NCBI GenBank assembly: GCA_017439805.1
Contig: JAFSIK010000073.1
Location: forward strand, 1-55,677
Direction: 5' to 3'
DNA length: 55,677 nucleotides
Origin: Oscillospiraceae bacterium
GTDB taxonomy: Bacteria; Bacillota; Clostridia; Oscillospirales; Oscillospiraceae
Shown one piece after another: positions 43,768 to 52,494 of the stretch (position 1 is its first letter; the number at the start of each line of letters is the position of its first letter). The position numbers and the translations under genes were made by a program. The notes beneath the pieces are model-generated. The model searched no databases, had not been told where the DNA came from, and worked only from the letters and a program-made list of their open reading frames with translations.

Positions 43768-45024
43768 CTAATGCAAAGGGGTCTGCTTTGCTCGTAATTT
43801 TTTACTTTTGCTCACCACTATGGAGCAGATTATGCCGATAACGGTGAATATCCCCAGACACAGGACATTTCCCATATAGGATCCGGTTGCGTCAAACAGC
43901 ACTCCCGATACCATCGGTCCGATATAGGACGCCGGCAGCAGATTCAGCGTGACGATGGAAAAATTTACGGAGTAATGCTTCTCTCCGAAACTGCCACGAA
44001 TAAAGCTGGAATTGCTGGGCATTATGCCGCCGTAACAAAAGCCGCAGCATATAAGCCCCACCATCAGCATTATGAAGATTTTCTTCCAGAGCGCCGCAAG
44101 GAGCACCAATGTGGAAACGGCAAACACCAGACAGACCAGATTCATGGTCTTTTTTCGGCCAATTTTGTCAAAAAAGGCTCCGAAAATCACGCGGCCAAGG
44201 CCGTTGAAAACAGAAAACAGAGCCACCAGTACGGGCAGTTTGCCCGTGACGGCATGAGCGGTGGCGGATAGTGCTCTGTCTGACATAAGCACGTCGTAGG
44301 CCATATCGTAGGAGTGAGCATTTATTGCAAGACCACCGGCGGAGAGCACAATTGCCCAAACAAAATATGCCCAAAAACGTCCGGTTTTCAACATGCCGCC
44401 AGGGCCCAATTCCTCAACACCGGCGGTGATTTCGCGGGTTTTTCCGGGGCCGGAACAGATATATTCCTTCGGAGGAGGACGAAGGATACACGCTCCGGCC
44501 AGAAAAATCACCGCTGTGGCAGACCCGAGGAAGATAAAGGCTTCGCGCCAGCCTTGTGCGGCAGATATCCGGGTGAACACCGGCCCCACCAATATGGCGC
44601 TGAACCCGAAACCCATCAGCAAAATGCCGGACATCAAGCCGGAACAGTCGGGAAACCATTTCAGTGTGGTGGACATTACGCTGTTATATACGGCGCCGAT
44701 GGCAAATCCCGAAAGCACGCCGTAGCCAACATACAGCATTAAGGGCGTAGTGGTGCGGGATGTTATGAAAAAACCAACAAATATAAGCACCGCCGAAACG
44801 ATAATGACTGCCCTTGTGGAAAGCTTTTTGGAAACCACGCCGCAGCACAGGGTGCCTACACAGAAAAAACTCATACAGAGAGAAAAGTTAAGAGAAAATG
44901 CCGACACGGACCAGCCCGGAAAATCCGGGACCATTGCCGCGCGGAACACCGACCAACCGTAAATAAGTCCGGCAAACAACATAACAATCACGCCTGTTAC
45001 GGCGTATAACCATCTTTTTTTCAT
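43768..45024 (-). CDS. MFS transporter, OFA (oxalate:formate antiporter)-like
   Basis: A 418-residue carrier with 12 predicted membrane helices. The N-terminus (YAVTGVIVMLFAGLIYGWSVFRAAMVPDFPGWS) and FVGFFITS, YGVLSGFAIGAVYN, LMGFGFSAILVGP are typical of the OFA/lactate-type MFS branch that moves small carboxylates. Substrate is unknown. It lies downstream of the hydrolase gene beyond a terminator-like hairpin (45046-45072), so expression may be partly uncoupled. In context it may export an acid product of the hydrolase/reductase pathway (inference). Confidence 0.88.
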   Translation of the reverse strand: MKKRWLYAVTGVIVMLFAGLIYGWSVFRAAMVPDFPGWSVSAFSLNFSLCMSFFCVGTLCCGVVSKKLSTRAVIIVSAVLIFVGFFITSRTTTPLMLYVGYGVLSGFAIGAVYNSVMSTTLKWFPDCSGLMSGILLMGFGFSAILVGPVFTRISAAQGWREAFIFLGSATAVIFLAGACILRPPPKEYICSGPGKTREITAGVEELGPGGMLKTGRFWAYFVWAIVLSAGGLAINAHSYDMAYDVLMSDRALSATAHAVTGKLPVLVALFSVFNGLGRVIFGAFFDKIGRKKTMNLVCLVFAVSTLVLLAALWKKIFIMLMVGLICCGFCYGGIMPSNSSFIRGSFGEKHYSVNFSIVTLNLLPASYIGPMVSGVLFDATGSYMGNVLCLGIFTVIGIICSIVVSKSKKLRAKQTPLH

Positions 45025-45045
45025 GTGATTTACCTTTTCACAGAA

Positions 45046-45072
45046 AACGGCCCGCCGTCAAGACGGGCCGTT
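45046..45072 (-). terminator. Terminator or attenuator after the CocE-type gene
   Basis: AACGGCCCG (45046-45054) pairs with CGGGCCGTT (45064-45072), followed on the minus strand by TTTTC. The T-tract is short, so read-through into the MFS gene is plausible. Confidence 0.6.
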
Positions 45073-45084
45073 GATTTGTGTTTA

Positions 45085-46878
45085 TTATCTGTCAATTTTC
45101 ACCACAGGGATTTCAATGTAGGAATCGAATTTGCCGCCGGTGTGAATCGTGTGTTTGCCGACGTTACGGGTGGGAATAGGCGGCGTGGGTATCTCGAAAT
45201 ACTGCAGTTCTCTGGAGGATACAGTAAGCACCATGGTCTCACCCTTGCGCCAGATCATGCCCATAGGCCAGAAAATTGTTTCAAATTCTACGGGTTCGCC
45301 GGGGGCAAGCAGTTCTTCCTTATCGTGGGCATGACGCCAGTCGTACACTTCCCGATTTTCCACACTTCTGTGGGACAGGCGAAGGCGTGCCTCGGCACCC
45401 ATGAAGTTTACACCCAGAACAACGGGGTAATCGGCAACTCCAAGAGAATCCTCCTTTGTGACGTACATAAAGAGGTCAATATCGTCTGCGCTTTCATCAC
45501 AACTCATGTACATATGAGCCTTGAAGTAACCACAAAGGGTGGTGTCCTCGGTAAAGGTAATGCGAAACTGGGTCAGGCCGTCGCCCTCCTTGATGACCTC
45601 GGTGTAGTATCTCTTTGTAAAGGGATCCACAACATCGGTGGAGGGATCACGGCAGACGTAGGAGCAGGCAGACTCATTATCATAGGGCGAAAAGCTCATG
45701 GATTTGGACGCTGCATCAAGGTACACCTTGCGGTATTCGGTTTCTGCAAGAGGGAGCGCGTCAACGGGAACATCAACGTGGTCAGGACCGAAGGGATCCA
45801 GGAGAGACACGCGGACTTTCGGAGTATTTTCCCAGCCGTTATCCTCTCCCTTGAGATAATGATTGTAGAAATCCCTTAGTTCATCCCGGTATTTGGGTGT
45901 CTGAAGATCGGGCCACTCCTGGGTATTATGCACACGCAGCCATTTTTCTTTACTGGCGCAGAGGTTGTAGGCACGCAGAGTGCCATAGGGGTGAACGTTG
46001 CTGGTCCAGCTTGCAACAAAGTAGGCAGGAACGTTTATCTTGCTAAAATCCGGGCGCTTTTCGTATTTCCAGTAATCGTTCATAAGGGGATTTTCCACCA
46101 GCATGGTGAAGATATCCTCAATACCGTTTTGCAGACGGAGCATGTCGCCGATCATGGCAAAAAGTCCGCCGGAAAATATTCCGCCGCGGCAAACCTGATC
46201 GCGATACCAGTCGGAACAGGCCTCCCAGGGAGCAATGGCACCAAGGTGAGGAGGCTGAAGTGTGGCGGCAAAATACTGGCTCTGGGCAAGCTGGGAGTTG
46301 CCAATCATACCAACTTTACCGTTAGACCACTCCTGAGTGCCCAGCCATTCGATAAGGTCATAGATATCCCGAGCCTCGGTCATGCCGCTCTGATTCATTA
46401 TACCCTCGCTGTGGGTTGTACCGCGGGCGTCAACTACAGCCAGGATAAACTCGTTTTTGACCCAGTAATCCGGCTCGGCTGCTTCAAAGCTGTCCAAACC
46501 ACTGCTAAGTTTTTCCTTCATCTCCGCCCTGTTTACATAGACGTCATAATTATTGGGCGGGTCAATCTTGCCGTAGGTTGTCCAACAAAGAACCACGGGA
46601 TATTTTTTGCTTTCGTCTGCCGGACAGAAAAGATCGCCGTATAAGGTGATACCATCCCGCATGGGCATGGGCACGTCTTTTTTATACACAATGTCACATG
46701 CCAGAGGACGAAATTTCTCCTTCATTATCTGGCCTTTTTTCAGATACATTGTTTCGGTTTTAAGTTCCGGCCAAATCATATTGGGGTTTTTGTATCCCGG
46801 ACCGGAATCGTTGCGCATATATGTAACTTCAAAGCCTTCAACAGTTTTGCTTGGCATAGTGAAGCGTTCCATAGCCAT
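45085..46878 (-). CDS. CocE/NonD-family (X-Pro dipeptidyl-peptidase S15-like) hydrolase
   Basis: A 597-residue alpha/beta hydrolase with C-terminal jelly-roll domain. Residues about 75-110 (PMRDGITLYGDLFCPADESKKYPVVLCWTTYGK) and VVDARGTTHSEG match the CocE N-terminus. The nucleophile is probably S195 in GNSQ. The usual GW-x-D motif that holds the acid of the triad reads ASWTSNVHPYG, and the histidine region reads RVHNTQEWPDL; this variant pattern looks like a distinct CocE branch. The family cleaves esters or amides of diverse small compounds. No signal peptide is seen, so it is cytosolic. ATG 46878 follows GGAGG; it lies within the GntR-linked cluster. Confidence 0.85.
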   Translation of the reverse strand: MAMERFTMPSKTVEGFEVTYMRNDSGPGYKNPNMIWPELKTETMYLKKGQIMKEKFRPLACDIVYKKDVPMPMRDGITLYGDLFCPADESKKYPVVLCWTTYGKIDPPNNYDVYVNRAEMKEKLSSGLDSFEAAEPDYWVKNEFILAVVDARGTTHSEGIMNQSGMTEARDIYDLIEWLGTQEWSNGKVGMIGNSQLAQSQYFAATLQPPHLGAIAPWEACSDWYRDQVCRGGIFSGGLFAMIGDMLRLQNGIEDIFTMLVENPLMNDYWKYEKRPDFSKINVPAYFVASWTSNVHPYGTLRAYNLCASKEKWLRVHNTQEWPDLQTPKYRDELRDFYNHYLKGEDNGWENTPKVRVSLLDPFGPDHVDVPVDALPLAETEYRKVYLDAASKSMSFSPYDNESACSYVCRDPSTDVVDPFTKRYYTEVIKEGDGLTQFRITFTEDTTLCGYFKAHMYMSCDESADDIDLFMYVTKEDSLGVADYPVVLGVNFMGAEARLRLSHRSVENREVYDWRHAHDKEELLAPGEPVEFETIFWPMGMIWRKGETMVLTVSSRELQYFEIPTPPIPTRNVGKHTIHTGGKFDSYIEIPVVKIDR

Positions 46879-47160
46879 ATAACGTTCCTCCTGTTTAGTG
46901 ATTAAATATAAAAAGCGGACTTAGCCGCATCTTTTACAAACTCGGGTCTTCTTTACAGAAGAATTTTTCCGGGGATGCGGGAGGACGTTCCGCATCCCCG
47001 GTACATACCTCTATAGGTATATTTCAGCGCGGCCGGGAGAGAAAGAAGTGTTGAATGAGAGGAGAGAGCCCAACCGCGCTGTGAAAGGAGCAGATATACT
47101 TACCGACGGTCTTTACCGGCAAGTAATCCATGCAAGCGATTGCTGTAGATTTTGTACTGA
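46879..47160 (-). other. Structured intergenic region with several hairpins
   Basis: This 282-bp gap between an MFS gene and the hydrolase holds four inverted repeats: 46969-46980 with 46990-47001 (12 bp, loop 9), 47005-47010 with 47015-47020 (6 bp), 47025-47032 with 47074-47081 (8 bp enclosing purine/pyrimidine-biased sequence), and 47098-47105 with 47117-47124 (imperfect). None has a T-tract in the direction of transcription. No open reading frame with a ribosome-binding site is seen; it may be a processing or stabilising region or a regulatory leader of the hydrolase gene. Confidence 0.55.
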
Positions 47161-48417
47161 TTAGCCTTCCTTGCCGATCAGGTCAAATTTGGTGCAAGCA
47201 ATGTGAATAATACCAACAACGATGGCAACAATGCCAAAATAGTAAAGTTTCTGATAGTCATGGAACACACCGGTAAGCATGATGCCCACGCCGGCACCCA
47301 GTTCACCCAGAGACACAACGATACGGCTGACAGCGGGGAAATCCCAGCGGCCAAACTTTTTGATAACGGCAGAGGGGATAAGGTTTGCGGTGCCGCCGCA
47401 AACAGCCATGATGATGATGCTGGATATCCATACGCAGACAATGCTCTGGGCGTGGAACAGGGCCACAATCATGGCAGCAAGAAATACGCCGGCATATACG
47501 AAAATGGCCTTCTTGGTGCCGATTTTCTGGTCAAGGATGCCGATAAGGGCGCTGCCGAAAATGCCTACAACGCCGCCTACCATCAGCAGGGTAACGGTCA
47601 GAGGATAGGGATAGCCGCAGTGAAGCAGTCTGGGAACGATGGAGGCAACAAAGGCCAGGTTTACCATTCTCATCAGGCCCATGCCAAGGCCGATGGTCCA
47701 GGTGGATGGGGTAGCAAGAGTCTTGCCAAGGGTGAAGGGGCTCTTGTAGGCGCGCATGGCTGCGGCTACGGCGTTGATGTCTTCGGCATGCTCAGCGTCG
47801 CCATCGGGATATTCGCCGGCTTCTTCCGGGGTGTTTTTAGTAAGAATCATGTAAAGAATTGCCACGATTATAACAATAATGGCAAAAATGGTCATGGTCC
47901 AGCCGATACCAATGGAGGCAAACCACTTGGGAGCAAAGGGCTGCCATACCAGGTCCATCAGAACGATACCGATGGTGGTGTAGCCGAGTACAACGCCCTT
48001 TTTGGTGGGCCACCAGTTTGCGGTATGAGCGTGGTTAGCGCCGCAGTTGAAGGTGCCGCTGAAGAAGCCCATAATCAGAATGCAGGCGATGAAAAGTTTG
48101 AGATTGTGGGTCCAACCGTAGAGAATCATGAAAATGGCCATGCCGATCAGACCGATGAAGTTTGAAATCTTGGGGCCTTTTGCCTTGGTCAGGTTGCCGA
48201 ACACGAAGTTGCCCACAACGACCATGATGGCACCAACGCCAGCCATGGAGCGCAGGAACGCAACATCCCAGCCAAGCTGCTCAGAGATAGCAGGAAGAAC
48301 TGTGTTGGTGGATCCGCCTACAACGCAGGAGGCGAAGAGCATCATAATGCCCAGGAATATCATGAGCACTACTTGCTTGGGGCCATACCAGCTGGATTTA
48401 CGCGCAGTTTTGTTCAT
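47161..48417 (-). CDS. MFS transporter (uptake carrier candidate)
   Basis: A 418-residue, 12-helix major-facilitator protein. Visible blocks are VVGGSTNTVLPAISEQLGW in helix 1 to loop 1, NFVFGNLTKAKGPK as motif-A-like loop 2-3, and a central acidic loop (NTPEEAGEYPDGDAEHAEDIN, about 198-218). Substrate is unknown. It starts 56 nt after the hydrogenase gene and is in the same transcription unit; the likeliest role is importing the substrate of the flavoprotein or hydrolase. It is only distantly related to the second MFS carrier of the cluster. Confidence 0.88.
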   Translation of the reverse strand: MNKTARKSSWYGPKQVVLMIFLGIMMLFASCVVGGSTNTVLPAISEQLGWDVAFLRSMAGVGAIMVVVGNFVFGNLTKAKGPKISNFIGLIGMAIFMILYGWTHNLKLFIACILIMGFFSGTFNCGANHAHTANWWPTKKGVVLGYTTIGIVLMDLVWQPFAPKWFASIGIGWTMTIFAIIVIIVAILYMILTKNTPEEAGEYPDGDAEHAEDINAVAAAMRAYKSPFTLGKTLATPSTWTIGLGMGLMRMVNLAFVASIVPRLLHCGYPYPLTVTLLMVGGVVGIFGSALIGILDQKIGTKKAIFVYAGVFLAAMIVALFHAQSIVCVWISSIIIMAVCGGTANLIPSAVIKKFGRWDFPAVSRIVVSLGELGAGVGIMLTGVFHDYQKLYYFGIVAIVVGIIHIACTKFDLIGKEG

Positions 48418-48473
48418 TTTTCTGTCTCCTTCCAGATTCTTTTCTTTGATTATTTATAAAGTAATATGGAATT

Positions 48474-50213
48474 TCAGCGCTTGATGTAGGAGGTATGCAG
48501 AAGTTTATGTGCCTTTTCTCCGCCGGGTGCGGCGAGGTAGGTTTCGTACAGTTCGATAATAGCGGGGTTTTCGTGGGACTTGCGCACACTCTTGCCCAAG
48601 TCATTTTCGTACAGAGCCTCGGCACGCTTGACGCGCAGGTCATTTTTGGCACGAACATCTGCGCTTCTGATGGGCTGTCCGCCGCCGTTTACGCAGCCAC
48701 CGGGACAGGCCATTACCTCGATAAACTGGTAATCAGCCTCGCCGGACTTTACCTTTTCCATCAAAGCTCTGGCGTTGGCCAGTCCGGAAACAACAGCCAC
48801 TTTAACATCGGTGCCGTTCAGATTGTAGGATGCCTCCTTTACTCCCTCCACTCCGCGAACGTCACAGAACTCCAACTTTGCCAGAGTCTCGCCGGTGAGC
48901 TTCTCGGTAGCGGTACGCAGAGCCGCCTCCATAACACCGCCGGTAGCGCCGAAAATAACGCCGGCGCCGGTACCCAGACCCAACGGCTGGTCGAAGTCCT
49001 CGCAGGGCATAGCCTCAAATTGGATCTCCGCCTTTCTGAGCATACGGGCAAGCTCGCGGGTGGTGATGGAAATGTCAACGTCAGGCACGCCGGCGCCGCA
49101 CTGATTGTCACGGTAAATCTCAAACTTTTTAGCGGTGCAGGGCATGATGGAGACAACTACTATGTCGTTTTTGTTGATGCCCATTTTTTCTGCGTAGTAG
49201 CTCTTGGCCACGGCGCCGAACATCTGCTGGGGAGACTTGCAGGTGGACAGATTGGGAATCAGGTCATGGAACTCATGCTCGCAGAACTTGATCCAGCCGG
49301 GGCAGCAGGAAGTCATCATGGGCAGAACACCGCCGTTTTGCACTCTTTCGATGAACTCATTGGCCTCTTCCATGATGGTAAGGTCAGCGGCAAAAACGGT
49401 GTCAAACACTTTGTCGAATCCCAGGCAGCGCAGGGCGGCCGCCAGGCGGCCTTCCACGTCAACGCCAATGGGGAAATCATATATCTCGCCCATGGCGGCA
49501 CGCACGGAGGGGGCTGCCTGAACGATAACGAACTTGTTGGGATCCTCCAGCGCGTCAAATACAGCTGCGGTATTGTCCCTCTCATAAAGAGCGCCAACAG
49601 GGCAGGCAGCGATGCACTGGCCGCAGTTTACGCATTTTGTAGCAGCAAGGCCGTCGGGGGAAACGGGGCCCACTGTGGCATCCAGACCTTCGCCTGTGAC
49701 CGCAATGGCTCCCACGCTCTGAATGTTTTCGCACACTGCTGCGCAACGACCACAGCGGATACACTTGTTGTAGTCACGGACGATAACGCTTCGGTCATCA
49801 ATCTCCTCAATCTTCCGGAGTCCGTCGCCTTCGCTTTTTACCTTGTACTCAAAAAGCAGGTGCTGCAGTTCACAATTATCGGTTCGCACGCAGTTGACGC
49901 AGTCGTGGTCGTGAACAGCCAGAATATCTGACAGAGCCTTTCGCGCAGCTTCCTTAAGGGCAGGAGTATCGGTACGAACGTCCATGCCCTCTGCAATAGG
50001 CTCGCTCCATGCAGGGATAAATCCCTCGCGACCGGTAACCTCAACAAAACCCAGGCCGCTGAGTTCCTCTTCCTTGACGCCTGCAAGATAATGCAGAGTG
50101 GGAACCTCCATCTCTACATGTTTAATATCATTGAGCTGAATGGCGTGCAGAATAGTGCTGCCTTCGGGGGCGGACAGCTCAACACCATTTACCTTAAAGT
50201 TGATGTTCTTCAT
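48474..50213 (-). CDS. [FeFe] hydrogenase with degenerate N-terminal domain
   Basis: A 579-residue group-A-type [FeFe] hydrogenase. The H-cluster motifs are intact: TSCCPGW (301-307), MPCTAKKFE (357-365) and ACPGGCVNGGGQP (about 499-511). The accessory clusters are the His-Cys3 motif (H101, C105, C108, C114) and two [4Fe-4S] motifs (C151/154/157/161 and C194/197/200/204). The N-terminal ~85 residues keep the ferredoxin-like sequence plan (FKVNGVELSAPEGSTILHA, PTLHYL, SEPIAEGMDV) but contain no cysteine, so the usual [2Fe-2S] cluster is absent. ATG 50213 has AAGGAGG 7 nt upstream. It follows the flavoprotein by 12 nt, pointing to a functional pair. Direction (H2 uptake or evolution) cannot be told. 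Confidence 0.93.
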   Translation of the reverse strand: MKNINFKVNGVELSAPEGSTILHAIQLNDIKHVEMEVPTLHYLAGVKEEELSGLGFVEVTGREGFIPAWSEPIAEGMDVRTDTPALKEAARKALSDILAVHDHDCVNCVRTDNCELQHLLFEYKVKSEGDGLRKIEEIDDRSVIVRDYNKCIRCGRCAAVCENIQSVGAIAVTGEGLDATVGPVSPDGLAATKCVNCGQCIAACPVGALYERDNTAAVFDALEDPNKFVIVQAAPSVRAAMGEIYDFPIGVDVEGRLAAALRCLGFDKVFDTVFAADLTIMEEANEFIERVQNGGVLPMMTSCCPGWIKFCEHEFHDLIPNLSTCKSPQQMFGAVAKSYYAEKMGINKNDIVVVSIMPCTAKKFEIYRDNQCGAGVPDVDISITTRELARMLRKAEIQFEAMPCEDFDQPLGLGTGAGVIFGATGGVMEAALRTATEKLTGETLAKLEFCDVRGVEGVKEASYNLNGTDVKVAVVSGLANARALMEKVKSGEADYQFIEVMACPGGCVNGGGQPIRSADVRAKNDLRVKRAEALYENDLGKSVRKSHENPAIIELYETYLAAPGGEKAHKLLHTSYIKR

Positions 50214-50225
50214 TACCAACCCTCC

Positions 50226-51953
50226 TTACTCAGCTTTTGCTTTGGGCTTCCAGCCCTCGGGCTTAAATTTGTATCTTTCCATGGGCAGTTCCTCGGTAAA
50301 CAGCTCCATCTCGCCGTTTTCTCCCTGCTTGATAACGATCCAGTTGAGCCAGTTTTCATCATCACGCTGAGGGTAGTCAACGCGCAGATGCCTGTAACGT
50401 CCGCCGCGGGACTCCTTGCGCATAAGGGCCGCCCGGAAAATGAACTCCAGACAAAGAAGGCTGTCGGCCGCCTCGTGGCACTTGGCAAGAGTGTGGGGAT
50501 CGTCAGCGGTCAATTTTGGTACCAGCTGCTTCATTTCGTCAATTTTCGCCAGAACGCGCTTGATGCGGGCATCGCTCTTAGCAAGCATTACGTCGATATG
50601 GAAGGCCATTTCCTCTATCTGAGAGAAAATGTCTCCGGGGGTAACATCGCTCTTTCTGTTCAGAGGTGCGTATATTTTTTCTTTATGGGCCGCAACCTGT
50701 GCGGGGTCAATGTTTCCCAAGTTATGGCTCTTGACGTATTCGGTCATGCTGTCCGCTGCGCGGATGCCGGACTGCAGCGCATAACCAAGACCGTCACCTC
50801 GAACAAAGCCGATATATGCACAACCCATGCCACTGATTTTGCCGGAGCCCCAAAGGCCTTCTACGGTAGTCTTTTGTTCCTTGTCTACATAAAGGCATTC
50901 GGCCTGCAGATTCATACGGACAGTAACCTCGGGCTTGTCACCCAGAGGCGGGCGGCCACTGTTTGCAACTTTTTCGTGGACATGTTCTACCCATCTGTGT
51001 TTGTCGGGCCATATACGCATATCGTTGTCATGGCCTGTGGCACCGATTTCCATCAGGATGGGATCAGGAATGGTAAGATCCGCATAGCAGGGGCCGCGGC
51101 CTTCTTGAACTTCTTTATACATTCCCAGAACCAGTTCGGGGCTTACCTCTACGCGGTCTGGTGCATATTTGGCTGAAATATTTTCACCCAGAGCATTGTG
51201 AACAACATTGCAGCAGCCGTAAACTGGGGTATATGTAGCTTTGGATACAACGTCTACCTCGGTAGAGAACTCGGCGTTTCTCATGTGAGCGCCAACGCGG
51301 TAAGCAGCGGCCAAACCATTGCCGTAGCCCATAAACATGCCGCCCATTTTCTTAAAGTCTGCGCCATTGGTGGCAAGAGCCACCGCTTTAGCATTAAAGA
51401 TATGGTACTTCATGTGGTCCGTATCGAAGCCAACAGCGCCTATGACGCGGTTATTATCGGTAAGAAGTTCAAATATTTGCACACAGCTGAGCAGGCGAAC
51501 GCCTACCTCCAAAGCCTTTTTGCGCAGTGATTTGATATTATAGAGTTCAATGCCCACCTGGCACCAAAGATTGTTTTCGAGGGGGAAGGTTTTGACGCTG
51601 CCGTCGGGATTGCGGGAAATATTTACGCCCCATCCGTTAAGGGTATCAATGGCGTCGGGGATATTGCTGTAGTGCATGCGAAGATAATCCTGGTCATTTA
51701 AGTATTCGCCGAAGCTCTTTATGGAAAATTCCATGAAGTCATCGACGCTTTGCTCGCGGCGTCGACCCAGAATGCCGTTGCCGGCTTTTGCCGCCTGACC
51801 GGACCAGCCGATTACACCGCGGTCAACCACCAGAACATCCAAGTCCTTATTATTTTCCTTTGCCCGGATGGCGGTTGACAGACCGGCTATGCTGCCGCCT
51901 ACGATAAGCAGGTCAGAGGTGTACATTTTACCCATCTCTTTAATATCAGTCAT
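50226..51953 (-). CDS. FAD-dependent reductase, fumarate-reductase/AprA-like
   Basis: A 575-residue flavoprotein. The FAD motif LLIVGGSIAGLSTAIRAKE (about 14-32) opens the protein; YGNGLAAAYRVGAHMRNAEFS and GLWGSGKISGMGCAYIGFVRGDGLGYALQSG are the family's further FAD blocks. A C-terminal helical part (about 470-540, with RKESRGGRYRHLRVDYPQRDDENWL) is typical of fumarate-reductase and APS-reductase alpha subunits. It has no signal peptide, heme or FMN domain, so it is cytosolic. Electrons are presumably exchanged with the ferredoxin encoded 16 nt upstream, an arrangement like AprAB. The substrate is unknown; APS itself is unlikely because no sulfate genes are near. ATG 51953 has GGGAGG upstream. 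Confidence 0.88.
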   Translation of the reverse strand: MTDIKEMGKMYTSDLLIVGGSIAGLSTAIRAKENNKDLDVLVVDRGVIGWSGQAAKAGNGILGRRREQSVDDFMEFSIKSFGEYLNDQDYLRMHYSNIPDAIDTLNGWGVNISRNPDGSVKTFPLENNLWCQVGIELYNIKSLRKKALEVGVRLLSCVQIFELLTDNNRVIGAVGFDTDHMKYHIFNAKAVALATNGADFKKMGGMFMGYGNGLAAAYRVGAHMRNAEFSTEVDVVSKATYTPVYGCCNVVHNALGENISAKYAPDRVEVSPELVLGMYKEVQEGRGPCYADLTIPDPILMEIGATGHDNDMRIWPDKHRWVEHVHEKVANSGRPPLGDKPEVTVRMNLQAECLYVDKEQKTTVEGLWGSGKISGMGCAYIGFVRGDGLGYALQSGIRAADSMTEYVKSHNLGNIDPAQVAAHKEKIYAPLNRKSDVTPGDIFSQIEEMAFHIDVMLAKSDARIKRVLAKIDEMKQLVPKLTADDPHTLAKCHEAADSLLCLEFIFRAALMRKESRGGRYRHLRVDYPQRDDENWLNWIVIKQGENGEMELFTEELPMERYKFKPEGWKPKAKAE

Positions 51954-51969
51954 ATATTTTCCTCCCTTC

Positions 51970-52224
51970 TTAAGCTTCGCCCATGGTGTTTTCCAGAGGG
52001 TCGGATTTAAATACTATCTGGGGGATAATTTCAAAGCAATGTCCAAGGCAATCTACCTCGCACTGGAAGCACTGCACGCATTCCTCTGCGTATTTGGGGA
52101 CCGCGCAGTTCAGCTCGATATCCCAACGCCATACGTCTTCCTGGCAGGTTCGGATACAGTGTCTGCAACCGCAGCATTTGTCGGTATCAACGATGAATTT
52201 TACATCTTCTCGGATAACAACCAT
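51970..52224 (-). CDS. Two-cluster [4Fe-4S] ferredoxin (AprB-like)
   Basis: An 84-residue electron carrier with two CxxCxxCxxxC motifs: C17, C20, C23, C27 in CCGCRHCIRTC, and a second set in CVQCFQCEVDC. Prolines usually following the last cysteine are absent in both, and an extra cysteine follows each motif, so cluster environments differ from standard ferredoxins. First gene of the operon after the promoter, 16 nt before the flavoprotein, of which it is probably the small subunit. ATG 52224 has AAGGAG upstream. Confidence 0.9.
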   Translation of the reverse strand: MVVIREDVKFIVDTDKCCGCRHCIRTCQEDVWRWDIELNCAVPKYAEECVQCFQCEVDCLGHCFEIIPQIVFKSDPLENTMGEA

Positions 52225-52311
52225 ATTCTTCTCCTTTCAAACCCACGCTTGCCTTTACTCGCCCATTGCCCAGATATATTACCGAACATAGGGGAAGCAA
52301 CAGAGCGCCAT

Positions 52312-52355
52312 CTAAAATATATCTAAAATATATTTAACATATATCTATCATATTT
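52312..52355 (-). promoter_or_regulatory. Four 11-bp direct repeats, probable GntR operator array
   Basis: On the plus strand CTAAAATATAT (52312-52322), the same again (52323-52333), TTAACATATAT (52334-52344) and CTATCATATTT (52345-52355) follow head to tail at 11-bp intervals, about one helical turn. They cover the -10 region and early transcribed region of the ferredoxin-operon promoter, a repressor-like position. The core recurs at the gntR promoter. Confidence 0.65.
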
Positions 52356-52370
52356 TTTGTTTTCTGTCAA
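52342..52370 (-). promoter_or_regulatory. Promoter of the ferredoxin-flavoprotein-hydrogenase operon
   Basis: Consensus TTGACA (52365-52370 on the minus strand) with TAGATA at 17 bp (52342-52347). The weak -10 would suit regulation. The leader to the ferredoxin ATG is about 110 nt and shows no further clear element. Confidence 0.55.
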
Positions 52371-52453
52371 CCGTTTCGGGGTTTTAAATATATTGGTTGG
52401 TGTACAATTTTGTTCCTAAAATATAGGTATTTTTCACAAACACAAAAAACAAA

Positions 52454-52482
52454 AAATGCCCCCGGTAAGACCGGGGGCATTT
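52454..52482 (-). terminator. Terminator of the gntR gene
   Basis: AAATGCCCCCGGT (52454-52466) pairs with ACCGGGGGCATTT (52470-52482); on the minus strand it is followed by TTTGTTTTTTG. It separates the regulator gene from the operon promoter, so the operon has its own promoter. Confidence 0.93.
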
Positions 52483-52494
52483 AAATATCGGTAA

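Noticed and set aside
46912..46932. Small GCGG/CCGC stem followed by TTTTTAT upstream of the CocE-type gene
   Set aside because: Only a 4-bp stem; too weak to call a terminator.
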